Shown piece by piece: positions 9,143-18,753 of a stretch of 24,956 nt of DNA; within the stretch, counting starts at the first letter, position 1, and each line of letters opens with the position of its first letter. The DNA is from Entamoeba invadens IP1 (Eukaryota; Evosea; Mastigamoebida; Endamoebidae), in contig NW_004191791.1 in the NCBI RefSeq assembly GCF_000330505.1, forward strand, positions 100,025 through 124,980, written 5' to 3'. The position numbers and the translations under genes were made by a program. Below the pieces are notes generated by a model. The model had not been told where the DNA came from and ran no database searches. It saw nothing but the letters and a program-made list of their open reading frames with translations.

Positions 9143-9869
9143 TTAAAGAAAAAGCAGTACAACCATAGCAACAAATATAACTATCTTGTCAACACCATTT
9201 TTTGTTTTGTTTTGTGGTGCGGTGCATTTTTCACATTCAGTTGTATTGCAAGGAGTTTGGTAATTGTTGCTGCATTTGTTGCACATATCATTTCCTTCAA
9301 AGTAGTGTTCAGGACATTCATTATAACATTTTCCTTCTACTTTAAATTTGAAGTTTTCATTACACTCATCACACACGTCCAATGCTTGACATTTATTGCA
9401 CTTATCGTCACATTTCAAGCACTTTTGGTTATCTGCGAAATATCCAATTGGGCAATCATTCGAACACTTTTTCTTGTTAAATTCCAAATTCATAATTCCA
9501 CTGCACATATCACACGTTTCACCATCACTACATCTCTTGCATCCACTCACACTGCATTTCTGACAATTTCCAGCTTCTCCATAGTACCCATCTCCACACG
9601 CTCCATTTTTAGAAGTGCACGTTGGAGGTGTTCCACTCAACTCAAAGTTGTCAATAGATTTACTGCGTTCATTATTGTTATTGCACTCCAAGCAATTTGC
9701 AATAGTGCATTTCTTGTAATAAGTTGCAGTATCGTAAGTGCTCGAAGAACACGTTGTGTAACATTTTTCTTGTCTTCTTGGAGCTTAGCTTTGCCAGCAC
9801 ATAAACAACAGTAAATGTTATCGGTACATGTTTGGCAATTAGAAATGCACATAATAAACTGTATTTCAA
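9143..9869 (-). pseudogene. Cysteine-rich, probably GPI-anchored surface protein, frameshifted
   Basis: The main minus-strand frame (about 9765 to the stop at 9143) encodes repeated CXXC units (e.g. CQKCSVSGCKRCSDGETCDM and CLKCDDKCNKCQALDVCDEC) spaced like growth-factor-receptor/furin-type repeats. It ends with NGVDKIVIFVAMVVLLFL, a short hydrophobic tail with no cytosolic residues, which is typical of a GPI-anchor signal. The N terminus is broken. A signal-peptide-like start MKYSLLCAFLIA (ATG at 9869) lies in one frame. The following NCQTCTDNIYCCLCAGKAKL is in a second frame, and the rest (CYTTCSSSTYDTATYYKKC onward) is in a third. Two frame changes are therefore needed, near 9835 and at an A-run near 9765. 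The intact protein would be about 240 residues. Its CXXC style matches the ectodomains of the neighbouring kinases. It is either a recent pseudogene or carries sequencing errors. Confidence 0.65.
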
Positions 9870-10030
9870 AACTCTGTACCGTTTCCAAAATTTATAAAAA
9901 CCCTTTGTCCTAGTTTCCCATTATTTACTGTTTTTTATTTGTTTTATTTTTTATTTTCCTGTTTGTTGAACCAACAACGGTACACAGTTTAAAACCCTTA
10001 AAAACCAATACAATTTCAATTATTGAACAA

Positions 10031-10076
10031 AAAATCGGGAAATCACCCAAATATTGGGTAAATCTTCCCCGATTTT
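10031..10076. repeat. Imperfect inverted repeat / hairpin
   Basis: The left arm AAAATCGGGAAATCACCCAA (10031-10050) pairs with the right arm 10054-10076 (TTGGGT, then AAATCTTCCCC, then GATTTT), with a few mismatches and a three-base loop. It stands out as G+C-containing symmetry in AT-rich DNA. It could be a miniature-element remnant or a structured transcript end; nothing shows which. Confidence 0.4.
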
Positions 10077-10414
10077 CCAGGTTCGTTTTTTGGTAGTGAT
10101 CCATTTTGTAACTAAACATGAGTAAAACAACCTATTTCTAACAAACACAAGATAAACGATAATATAACAATAAACTAATGATGTAATGAAGAATATTATT
10201 GCATCAAATGATACAACATTTAAATTATAATAAGTTTTTGTTTATTTTAACAATTAAAAAAGTCATCGATAACATAAAACAAACATTCAAACAATCAAGG
10301 TTATTAATCAAAAGAGTCTAAAATAAAATAAACAATTCAAAAATAAAAAATAAAACTTTTTAATTGTAAGTCTTAATGTTTTTTCTTTTTTTGCTTGTTT
10401 TATTCATTTATACA

Positions 10415-10465
10415 GTGCCTAAAATGAGTGGGCGACTTTTAAAGTGAGTCCCCGACTTTAGTAAA
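10415..10465 (+). mobile_element. Possible solo end of a Tc1-like transposon
   Basis: The TACAGTGCCTAAAATGAGTG motif near 10415 resembles the TA-plus-CAGTG starts of Tc1-like terminal repeats. It is followed by a locally repeated GCGACTTT / CCGACTTT block. I found no inverted partner in the window, so this would be a solo or truncated end. Resemblance alone is weak evidence. Confidence 0.25.
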
Positions 10466-10646
10466 ACTCCCTAATGATTAGGACCATTTCCTGAGCAAAA
10501 ATCAATTCATAATTTAAGTATTTTAAAAAAAATTATTTGGCCAATCAAAAAAATTTTCGAGAAAAAAAAACAAAATCTTAAAAAAATAGGTGAATTTAGA
10601 AAATCTTAAAAGATAAAGGGAGGAAATAGAAAATATTGAAAAATAA

Positions 10647-10820
10647 ATGATGTTAAAAAATCAAGTTCCAATTCAACCAAATGGTATTAAATGTAAATAT
10701 AGAGTAATGGAATCAATCGAAAAATACCGCAACAACAATAATGAATACAAGCTGTTCAATCACAATGAATTCTTATACATATGGATTTTAGAAATGATGA
10801 AAATACTTATTTTTAATTGA
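10647..10820 (+). CDS. Short 57-residue ORF, doubtful
   Basis: The ORF begins with two adjacent ATG codons and ends with TGA. The translation (MMLKNQVPIQPNGIKCKYRV, later NEFLYIWILEMM) is more varied than the surrounding low-complexity frames and contains tryptophan, tyrosine and proline. It may be a remnant of a larger coding sequence. No family is recognised, there is an in-frame stop directly upstream, and it could be chance. Confidence 0.2.
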   Translation: MMLKNQVPIQPNGIKCKYRVMESIEKYRNNNNEYKLFNHNEFLYIWILEMMKILIFN

Positions 10821-11257
10821 TTTTTTCTTAAATAGTTTTTTATAATTAAATTTACTGAAATCAAAAACCATTTATTTCAAACTGGAACTAAAAAAACAAA
10901 TTATAAAGCAGAGAAAAGGAAACATCACTGCTAGGTTTGTTTTGTTTTGTAAATTAGAAACCGTTTACTCACTTTTTAGAAAAGCCAAAGAAGAAAAGCT
11001 AAAGAAAAATAGCTATTGTTTTTTTGGAACTTGAAAATAATAATTATATCAAATGTATAATTGGAATTGCTATTTTTACAAAGTGTTATTAAAAGTTTTT
11101 GTGTTATTATCAATTAAAGTTAATATGAGTTTGTTTTTTTGTCACAAAAAATATCACCAAAGACAAAAAACTAAAATAAAAGTGTGTTAATTTTTATATT
11201 AGGTACTTCAAAATAGTTAATTTCTCTATCACTTAATTATTCTGAATCCAAAGAAAC

Positions 11258-11779
11258 TAAAGTCTGTTTTCTATTTAACGATATTGGGTTTTTACTATGA
11301 ATTATAATAACAGTATTATAATTTATAATAAAAATAAAGTGGTTTTTCAAAAAAATGGTTTGTATTTTATTTTTTTGTTCTTTTTTTATAAATATGTGTT
11401 AAAAATAACAAAAAATAAAATGGCTAAACAACTGAAAAATTTATAAAGCAAAAACGAAGAATAGGTTGGTCTTGAAATGTGATACGACGAAATAAACTAT
11501 GTCAACCAGGTTATTCAAATTGAATAAAATGTCATATTAGATAGAGTAGACATGTCAAATTATCATTTGGATCAAATTGAACACGACAACAAATGATTTG
11601 GAAAAAAGTCAATGTTCATGATTTTTTTATCATTAGTTTTAATTAATGACAATTTTATTAATAGTTAATGGTTTTTAATTAGCGATATTGAGTATAGTAA
11701 ATAATGGTTTAATATTTTCGGTCTAGTTCTTTTCTTTGTTATATTTTAAGAATATCGCTAAATAGAAAACAGACTTTAT
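11258..11779. mobile_element. Miniature inverted-repeat element, about 520 bp, TA-flanked
   Basis: Bases 11258-11285 and 11751-11778 are inverted copies of each other over 28 bases with one mismatch (TAAAGTCTGTTTTCTATTTA, then A or G, then CGATATT). The repeat is bounded by TA on both sides, the target duplication of Tc1/mariner-type elements. No transposase is encoded between them, so this is a non-autonomous element. An internal copy of the TTAGCGATATT motif lies at 11679-11689. It sits just downstream of the intact kinase gene. Confidence 0.75.
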
Positions 11780-11956
11780 ATATGTTTTCATTGATGATGT
11801 ACTTACTCATAAAAAATTTTTAAACAAAAACAACAAAATACATTTATTTAAACGTTTGTGTAAATTTTTGTATCTTTCGCAAAAGTTACAAATTGTTAAA
11901 ATGTTAACATCATATTAAGTTTTGTCTGATATTTGTTTATATTTTTTGAATATTAT

Positions 11957-14900
11957 TCAAACAAAATTAAATGTCTCCAACTTTTCAACAACATCGATAA
12001 TTGATGGCCTCTTTCTTTGATCATCATCCCAACATCGTAAAATAAAGTTGTACTCATTTTGTGTTATGATTTCCCTTTTTGAAAGACGTTTTCCAGAAAT
12101 AACAAATTCGGCAATTTTCCATGGAAATTTGAAATCCACTTTATTATAAGGGTTTTCCCACCCAAATGTTTCATACATGGTGACTCCAAACGAATAAATA
12201 TCTGATGACATTTTGTACTTCTCCTTTTTCAACACTTCAGGTGCCATATACACTGGAGTACCAATACCCTTAGTGAATGTCATATTAGTCATCAACATGT
12301 TGACATTTCTACTTGATCCAAAATCAGTCAATTTTGCATTTACTTTGTCATTATAATCAAGTGAAAACACGAGAACGTTGTCTGGTTTGATGTCTCTGTG
12401 TAATATCCCATTTGTGTGTAAATATATAATCCCTTTTGATGCGTCTAACATCAATTTCACTCGCATTTTCATATTAACTTCTTCGCTTTTTTTATGTTTC
12501 ATCAAGTCTTGTAAACTCCCAAATTCAGCAAATTCAGTGACCATACATATCTTAGATGGAATAAAGACAGCGCCATAGAAATGGACGATATACTCACTAC
12601 GGAATTTATCTAACATAAAAACTTCTTTTGTAAATTCATCCATTGATTGTTTCGTCTCAGAAAATTCCTTCATCTTTTTAATTGCAACGACATGTCCTCG
12701 AAAATTTCCTTTGTAAACAATTCCAAAAGAGCCTTCACCAAGTTTCTTTTCTTCTTTGAGTTCGTCTGGGTCTAAACGCGTCGATATTTCAGTCTTCCCA
12801 CAAATTCCAATCGAAACTTCGGAAGTCTCCCCTTTCTTTAAATTTGCAGAGAACAAAGAGATGGTATCTTCTATTTGTGTCGAACAATTCACCAGCAAAA
12901 AGACTTCAAATTCACATGCTTTTCCTTTTGGAATTGAAACGACTTTTGGCTCACTTCTGAATGAATATTTATAGTTGTCTCCTTTCGAAGAAAACTGAAC
13001 TTTGATGGTGTTTTTGGAATTGTTGCCAATACATATCAATTCACGTGACTCTTCCCCAACTTTGAGATCACCATAATCAGCACTCTCAAACACAATTTTA
13101 TCGATATTGACTACAACGTTTTTATTTATCGTTTTGATAAATTTGATGTTTGATTTGCTCATTTCAAACAGACACGTCTCCTTTTGTGCTTTCTTTCTCC
13201 TTTTGTGTTCAATCACTTTGAAAATGATTATTATACACATTATTATCAACATTAAGATTACTATAACTACGAAAAAGACACACACAAATATGACCCACCA
13301 GACAGCTTGCGTTTGGCATGATGTGCCAGAGTTATTGGGAATATGCCAGAATGTGCATTTAGAGCACTTCGATTGTGCGATTTCAATACAATCAGATATC
13401 TTGTCAATCGAAGTACAAACATCTGATAATAAGATGAAGTTGTCTGTACATGATGTACATACCCCATATTGTGTACATTCAGTACAATTCATTGTTTTTG
13501 AGTCACATTTTGCACACATCTGATTTAAAATGAAATACCCTTTCGAACACGACGCACATCCACTCGCCGTTTTTATGTCGCAGTTATCCAAGTAGTCATA
13601 TGAAAGACATTTTGTAGAATCTGTCAGCAAAAAGTTGTATTGTACACATTGTAAACACTTCGATTTCTGATTACATATGGTACAATTCTCAATACAACTC
13701 TCACACTTTCCATCTGCATCTCTGAAGTAGTTGATGTGACATAATGCACATATAGAACGCGTCTGAATCAACTTTTTGCAGTTGTTTGTGACTTCAGATA
13801 TCTCTCCACATGTCCCATTTTCAAGTAAAAAGTAGTTGTCTTTGCAAAGGAGGCATTCATCAAAATTATAACAATCAACACAATTGTCTGAACATTTAAA
13901 ACACTTGTTGTCCAATACAAAATAACCGGTTTCACAACGACAACACCTGTCGCCTTCTTGTGTTAATTTAATACATTTGTCACTTTGTGTAGTGTTGAGT
14001 TCACACACCCTTGCAGGTGTATTAAAATATCCATCGACACAAACTGGACATTTCCCATTTTTGAATGAAATTGCACAGTTGGTGTTGGGTTCGCAAAGGC
14101 CACTTGTATTCATAGCATAATTTATGTGCTCACATGAAGTACAATATGTGTTTTGGGTTGTGGAACATGAAGTCTCTGATAAAATTTCACACTGCCCAGT
14201 CACTCTATTGATGACTCCATATTGCGAACATTTCAAACATTTGTCAAAATCGCACAAATCACACAATTCACCAAACTTGGTTGAACACCTTTTACATGAA
14301 TTACTCGATGTATCTTTGTAATAACTTGTTGCACAATACAAAATAGTCGATGTTGTTGCAAGTGAAACATTGCTTTGGACTTCACATATGACAGAATCGC
14401 CTTTATTGATTAAAAAGCTGGATGTATTACATATTTGACATGTTAATGAATCTTTGCATTGAATACAATTGTCTGGACATTTGAGACATGTTGTAGATGA
14501 CGTGTAATACCCTTCTGAACACTTTCTTGCATTTTGCAACATATACAATTGAACACTTCCCGTTGAATTATCAATTGGTAGACAGACACCATTGTCATCA
14601 TAATAATAGTTCTGTTCACAAGAAATGCATTTTCCATCAACGCAACGAAGACACTTGTCAGGACATTGATAACATTCGTATCTCTTAGCTTCATATTTTA
14701 TCGGACATTCTTCACATAAAGAATAATGCAATGATTTATATATTCTATTACATACAGTTGATATAACATTGCATTTGTTTTCATACAAATAACATTCATT
14801 TTTACAAGAAAGACACATCGAATTTTGTGTTGAGTCGACATTCCCTTCAAAAGCAACGCAGTTGTATTTTGTATCACTTGTCACTGCAAAACTCGACGAT

Positions 14901-17044
14901 TTCTTAAAACTTTTTGTTGTTGAACTTTGAAAGCCAAAATTGTTTCCCATAAACAATTTTTTTGTTTGATCTTCTAAAGTGAACACTCCACCATCTATTG
15001 AATTTTCTTCGATATAAATAACATTTTCATTCACTTCTTTAAATTGAGTCAAATAATTGATGCTTTTTGTAAATTTCAGAGTGGAATTATTTTGTTGTTC
15101 AAAATGACCATTGAAGTTTACTGTTTGTGCCAAGTTGTTGGTTTTCAACAGAATCATTGCGTTCTCTGTGTTAATTGGACAATGAAGGATATTTTCTTCG
15201 TAACTTAGGTGAGTGTTCATATCATTTCCTGTGAAATTGCATTGTGTGTTTTCATTGAGTAAATTTCCTTCTTGACAAACTCGATATAACTTCCCGCCAA
15301 TCAGTTTTGAATTTGGAGTGAAAGCTTCAAATTGGTGAAGGGATTCAAAAGATATCAATTCGATGCAATAATTTAATGAAGTGGTGCTATCAAATTGGAC
15401 AGTCATTGCATCGTTGTTGTTTTGAAAGTTTGCATCGGTTTCGATCATAATTATTCCATTTCTATTTGTGTTGTTCTGTGGATTGTGAAGAACAATCTTG
15501 ACATCTTCATCAATCAACAGCGTTGTAAATTGTTGAAATATGATATGCGTATTTTGGTCGAACTCCAACGCATTTTTTATATGAAAAACAGTGTTAATAT
15601 TATTAAAAACGACATCACTTTGGATGTTGGCGTTTCGTGTTTCAAGGACATGACTTCCTGTGATTGTACTTCTTTGATTGAAAAAGTTGATTTGTTGCCA
15701 ACTTTGATATGCAGCCACGTCGTAGTTGGCGGAGTCGATTTGAAGTATTAAACTGCTTTGTAATGAATACTCCAAACAATCTCCTTTGTTCAAAGACGTG
15801 TCTGATGGATCCCAAACGCCATTGGTGTAATTGCAATAACACATATACCCATTTAACAGTGATTCAACATAAAACACTCTACGCCCACAAGACAATAATG
15901 TTCCATCACCGGTCAGTTTTTTATCAACAGAAAACAAGATTTTATTGATAAAATCTTCGTTGTGATTTACCGTTTGTATATTGACGCCTTTTTTGAAGTA
16001 ATAATTACCAATGGAAGTTATCGTCAGATTATTAATAAAAACTTCAATCAAGAACTCGACCTTAACATTTTCCTTCATTTCAAAATGTGTGAAAGTCATA
16101 GGAGTGGTTTTATCGTTGAATGGCGTTAAAATGTATTTCTTATTTGTGTCAAATAGTACTGAATAAAACGAGGAAAGTTGAACTTCTATAGTGACTTCAT
16201 TGTCAACATCATTTGTTAAATCCAAATCGTATAAAGAATGGTTATATCGGCAATCGGGATAATTCCAGTCATAAGTTTCAAGAAGTTGGTGTGTTGTACT
16301 TTTACAAGTACACGCCGTGTAACTAAGATATGTGGTTTTATATGATTTTTCGAAAAAGAGGAATCTTTTGTATCCAAACCGTTCACAGACTTCTTTTGCA
16401 ACACCATCTTTGTTTTTGATTACAATTAAATCTTCATTTGAATTACCTGTAAATAAATATCTATTTCTGGAGTATAGATAACTTAAATTTTGAGTTGATG
16501 ATTTCATATAATCGAGAGTAACGTGTTGAGAGACATATCCATCTATAAACAGTTGTACTGGTAATTCGTTTCCTTCCCAATATATCCAAATATAAAAGTA
16601 CTGGTCGATATCTGAAAATAGAGATATGCCATGCCAATGGTGGTCTATATATGCCAATTTATCTTGTCTAACAGTTGTACGACAAAATGATTGATTATCA
16701 AAACAACCAAAAGCAACGAATAACCCTTCTGTCCGGTTTCCGTCCCATATTTTGATCTTTGCATAGTTATTTGTAAGTTGGAGAAACAACGTTTTTAAAA
16801 CGATTTTATCATTATCAAAACTAAACACCTTTTCATCACCACTTTTCTCGCCATCATCGTTGAGTGTTTTTGTCTGGGTTGTGCAACAACTGGCGGTGAA
16901 CTTAAATGTTATGTCGTTGATATTCCATTCACTAGACTCAACGCAATTGACATCATCTGCATACTGGATAACACCATCAAATTCACACCACTGTTTTGCA
17001 GCACTGGCGTTGTATAACAAAAGAGATAGTAGTATTACTCTCAT
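11957..17044 (-). CDS. Transmembrane protein kinase with CXXC-rich ectodomain (Entamoeba TMK family), intact
   Basis: This 1695-residue protein starts at ATG 17044 (MRVILLSLLLYNASA, a signal peptide; the TTG just upstream is not needed). Residues about 17-720 form a non-repetitive, asparagine-rich ectodomain, part of which looks like beta-helix repeats. Residues about 726-1245 carry many CXXC units resembling those of Entamoeba lectin-type surface proteins. A strong membrane helix (about 1249-1276) is followed by a basic stop-transfer HKRRKK. Residues about 1312-1400 look like an MSP/Ig-type beta domain (SRELICIGNNSKNTIKVQFS then IPKGKACEFEV). The kinase domain spans about 1435-1695 with GEGSFGIVYKG, the lysine in VAIKK (1456), HRDIKPDN (Asp1551), DFG (Asp1574) and APE (1601-1603). 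All key residues are present, so it should be an active Ser/Thr- or tyrosine-kinase-like enzyme. It would bind ligand or surfaces outside and phosphorylate targets in the cytosol. No frameshift occurs in 5.1 kb, and a decayed paralogue lies upstream. Confidence 0.93.
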   Translation of the reverse strand: MRVILLSLLLYNASAAKQWCEFDGVIQYADDVNCVESSEWNINDITFKFTASCCTTQTKTLNDDGEKSGDEKVFSFDNDKIVLKTLFLQLTNNYAKIKIWDGNRTEGLFVAFGCFDNQSFCRTTVRQDKLAYIDHHWHGISLFSDIDQYFYIWIYWEGNELPVQLFIDGYVSQHVTLDYMKSSTQNLSYLYSRNRYLFTGNSNEDLIVIKNKDGVAKEVCERFGYKRFLFFEKSYKTTYLSYTACTCKSTTHQLLETYDWNYPDCRYNHSLYDLDLTNDVDNEVTIEVQLSSFYSVLFDTNKKYILTPFNDKTTPMTFTHFEMKENVKVEFLIEVFINNLTITSIGNYYFKKGVNIQTVNHNEDFINKILFSVDKKLTGDGTLLSCGRRVFYVESLLNGYMCYCNYTNGVWDPSDTSLNKGDCLEYSLQSSLILQIDSANYDVAAYQSWQQINFFNQRSTITGSHVLETRNANIQSDVVFNNINTVFHIKNALEFDQNTHIIFQQFTTLLIDEDVKIVLHNPQNNTNRNGIIMIETDANFQNNNDAMTVQFDSTTSLNYCIELISFESLHQFEAFTPNSKLIGGKLYRVCQEGNLLNENTQCNFTGNDMNTHLSYEENILHCPINTENAMILLKTNNLAQTVNFNGHFEQQNNSTLKFTKSINYLTQFKEVNENVIYIEENSIDGGVFTLEDQTKKLFMGNNFGFQSSTTKSFKKSSSFAVTSDTKYNCVAFEGNVDSTQNSMCLSCKNECYLYENKCNVISTVCNRIYKSLHYSLCEECPIKYEAKRYECYQCPDKCLRCVDGKCISCEQNYYYDDNGVCLPIDNSTGSVQLYMLQNARKCSEGYYTSSTTCLKCPDNCIQCKDSLTCQICNTSSFLINKGDSVICEVQSNVSLATTSTILYCATSYYKDTSSNSCKRCSTKFGELCDLCDFDKCLKCSQYGVINRVTGQCEILSETSCSTTQNTYCTSCEHINYAMNTSGLCEPNTNCAISFKNGKCPVCVDGYFNTPARVCELNTTQSDKCIKLTQEGDRCCRCETGYFVLDNKCFKCSDNCVDCYNFDECLLCKDNYFLLENGTCGEISEVTNNCKKLIQTRSICALCHINYFRDADGKCESCIENCTICNQKSKCLQCVQYNFLLTDSTKCLSYDYLDNCDIKTASGCASCSKGYFILNQMCAKCDSKTMNCTECTQYGVCTSCTDNFILLSDVCTSIDKISDCIEIAQSKCSKCTFWHIPNNSGTSCQTQAVWWVIFVCVFFVVIVILMLIIMCIIIIFKVIEHKRRKKAQKETCLFEMSKSNIKFIKTINKNVVVNIDKIVFESADYGDLKVGEESRELICIGNNSKNTIKVQFSSKGDNYKYSFRSEPKVVSIPKGKACEFEVFLLVNCSTQIEDTISLFSANLKKGETSEVSIGICGKTEISTRLDPDELKEEKKLGEGSFGIVYKGNFRGHVVAIKKMKEFSETKQSMDEFTKEVFMLDKFRSEYIVHFYGAVFIPSKICMVTEFAEFGSLQDLMKHKKSEEVNMKMRVKLMLDASKGIIYLHTNGILHRDIKPDNVLVFSLDYNDKVNAKLTDFGSSRNVNMLMTNMTFTKGIGTPVYMAPEVLKKEKYKMSSDIYSFGVTMYETFGWENPYNKVDFKFPWKIAEFVISGKRLSKREIITQNEYNFILRCWDDDQRKRPSIIDVVEKLETFNFV

Positions 17045-17712
17045 CAATTCGCTTTTTATATGTATTTTTGTGTGTTCGGAGTTACTAAAAAAACAATATT
17101 TTTATTTTTTATATTTGTTTATTTCCTAAAGTTTGTTATCTATATTTAGTTTGTTTTACTATAATTATATATTAAATACATTCTGTTGTTAAAATTAAAA
17201 TTAAAAAATTTCCATTTTTAAATATTTATATCATTACAATAAAGGGTTATAATTTATAATAATAATAAAGTATTTCTTAATAATGTATTTTTTAATATAT
17301 AAAAAAGAGTTTTTAATATTTATCTCATTGAATATGAACAGAGTGTTTGAAAAAATGATTTCCCCCAAATTATCATTTTGTTTTTTATGTCACAATTTAA
17401 AATCATTGTTTCAATATTTTTCTTGTATTTTTTTCATTTTAACCTAATTCTAGTTTATAAAAAAATATTTTTTTGTCGATAAGACAACTTTTGAGAATGC
17501 TTAATTAAGTGTTTTGCTTCACATTGAATCTTCTATTAAAACGTTACAAATTGTACAAAAAACAACAAATTTGGCTATAGATATCAATTCAAATGATTTA
17601 GAAATCAAATTATTTTTGAGACAATAAAACCAAATTTTATCATATTGTATTTTTTTAAAAACTTATTATTATATCCACAAAAAAATGTCACAATACCACT
17701 GTTTTTGTTATT

Positions 17713-17947
17713 TACAAGGGGATAAAAACTGCTTATGTTTTTAACCTCTTCTTATCTTTTTAATAATTTTTAATAATATAATTATTATAAAAAGTATAAT
17801 ACAAATTACCACCTCGGAAAAAAAAGTCTCCACATTTTTTTTGTAATAAACACACCCATACATGTTATTATTTAATTATTATTATTGTTATAATTATTAT
17901 TCAAAACTATTATAATCAAGTAGAAGCAGTTTTTTATCTTCCATGTA
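17713..17947 (+). mobile_element. Miniature inverted-repeat element, copy 1 (231 bp, TA-flanked)
   Basis: The left end CAAGGGGATAAAAACTGCTT at 17715-17734 is inverted at the right end 17924-17945 (AAGCAGTTTTTTATCTTCCA then TG). TA lies immediately outside both ends. Internally it contains ACAAATTACCACCTCGG followed by AAAAAGTCTCCAC, which recurs on the opposite strand in the second copy about 550 bases to the right. No coding capacity, so it is a non-autonomous DNA element. Confidence 0.75.
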
Positions 17948-18247
17948 CATCAGCACCATTATTTGTAGTTTGTGTTAAAATTTTAATTTGTTTTTTTAAA
18001 TTATTAAATTTTCGATATTTTTTACAGTTCATTTGGTTTCAAAAGATAACATTTAAAATAAAAATGTGTATTGTAAATATATAGTTGAATAGCATGTACA
18101 ACAACAATAAAAACAAATAGATAACTTAACTGTATCTTCGACTAATTAATTAAATTTGATAACAAACAAATTATTCATTTGAATAGTTTATTATTACATT
18201 TATTTTAGATTTTTCATTTGATTAAAAACTAGAATGTTTTTTTTAAT

Positions 18248-18495
18248 TACAAGGGGGATAAAAAACCGCTTCCTTCTTTTTAGCCGCTTCCACTTGATTT
18301 TAAAGATTTAAATAATATTAATATAATAAAATGTATAGTACTGTTTATAATGAAGGCTGAATATGCCTCGTGGAGACTTTTTCTGTCCGAGGTGGTAATT
18401 TGTATTAAACTTTTTATAATAATGTTATTAGTTATAATTATTAAATCGATAGAAAGCGGTTAAAAAGACGATAGCGGGTTTTTATCTTCCCTGTA
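18248..18495 (-). mobile_element. Miniature inverted-repeat element, copy 2 (244 bp, TA-flanked)
   Basis: The left end CAAGGGGGATAAAAAACCGC at 18250-18269 is matched, inverted, by the right end CGGGTTTTTATCTTCCCTG ending at 18493, with TA outside each end. Its minus strand matches the plus strand of copy 1, including the internal block at about 18370-18415 (GTGGAGAC, then CCGAGGTGGTAATTTGTATT). The copies differ by scattered substitutions and small indels, so they are old relatives rather than a recent duplication. Confidence 0.75.
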
Positions 18496-18753
18496 ATAAT
18501 AAAAACTATGTTTATTTTTTTTATCAAAACATTTGTGTAATTGTCGTATTTTTTGTTTTTTATTTATTTATTGTATTTATAACATAATCATTTGACAGTT
18601 TCTGTAGCAACCATTTTAAAAAACTTATATTTTAAATTTTGTTTTGATAATTTTGTTCGTAAAAAACATACTAGTGTTCATATATTTGTTTGAAAAGATG
18701 ATATAATATAAAAACCTAATTACTTATTGTTGTGAATGTGTTTTCTATTTTTT

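Larger units (their letters stand above)
9889..11257. other. AT-rich gap with a hairpin, a Tc1-like end and a short ORF
   Basis: No large gene is present. Separately listed items are an imperfect hairpin near 10031-10076, a Tc1-like transposon end near 10415, and a 57-codon ORF at 10647-10820. A 46-base segment starting GTTTGT and ending TTTTAG (about 10936-10980) has the length and ends of an Entamoeba intron, but I could not attach coding exons to it. Confidence 0.5.
17045..18753. other. AT-rich spacer between the two kinase paralogues
   Basis: No gene is recognised. The spacer should hold the promoter of the intact kinase (its first few hundred bases) and the 3' end of the decayed one. 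Two miniature elements at 17713-17947 and 18248-18495 are listed separately. The rest is AT-rich with long T and A runs. Confidence 0.6.

Noticed and set aside
9137..9814. 225-codon plus-strand ORF
   Set aside because: It is the antisense shadow of the cysteine-rich gene; the regular CXXC pattern and hydrophobic tail belong to the minus strand.
9925..10119. 64-codon minus-strand ORF
   Set aside because: It runs across a hairpin and has no recognisable features.
10936..10980. Intron-like segment GTTTGT to TTTTAG, 46 bases
   Set aside because: Length and ends fit Entamoeba introns, but the flanking frames have stops or no ATG, so no spliced gene could be built.
13107..16860. Several plus-strand ORFs of 60-140 codons within the intact kinase gene
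   Set aside because: They are all antisense to an uninterrupted 1695-codon frame with clear domains.
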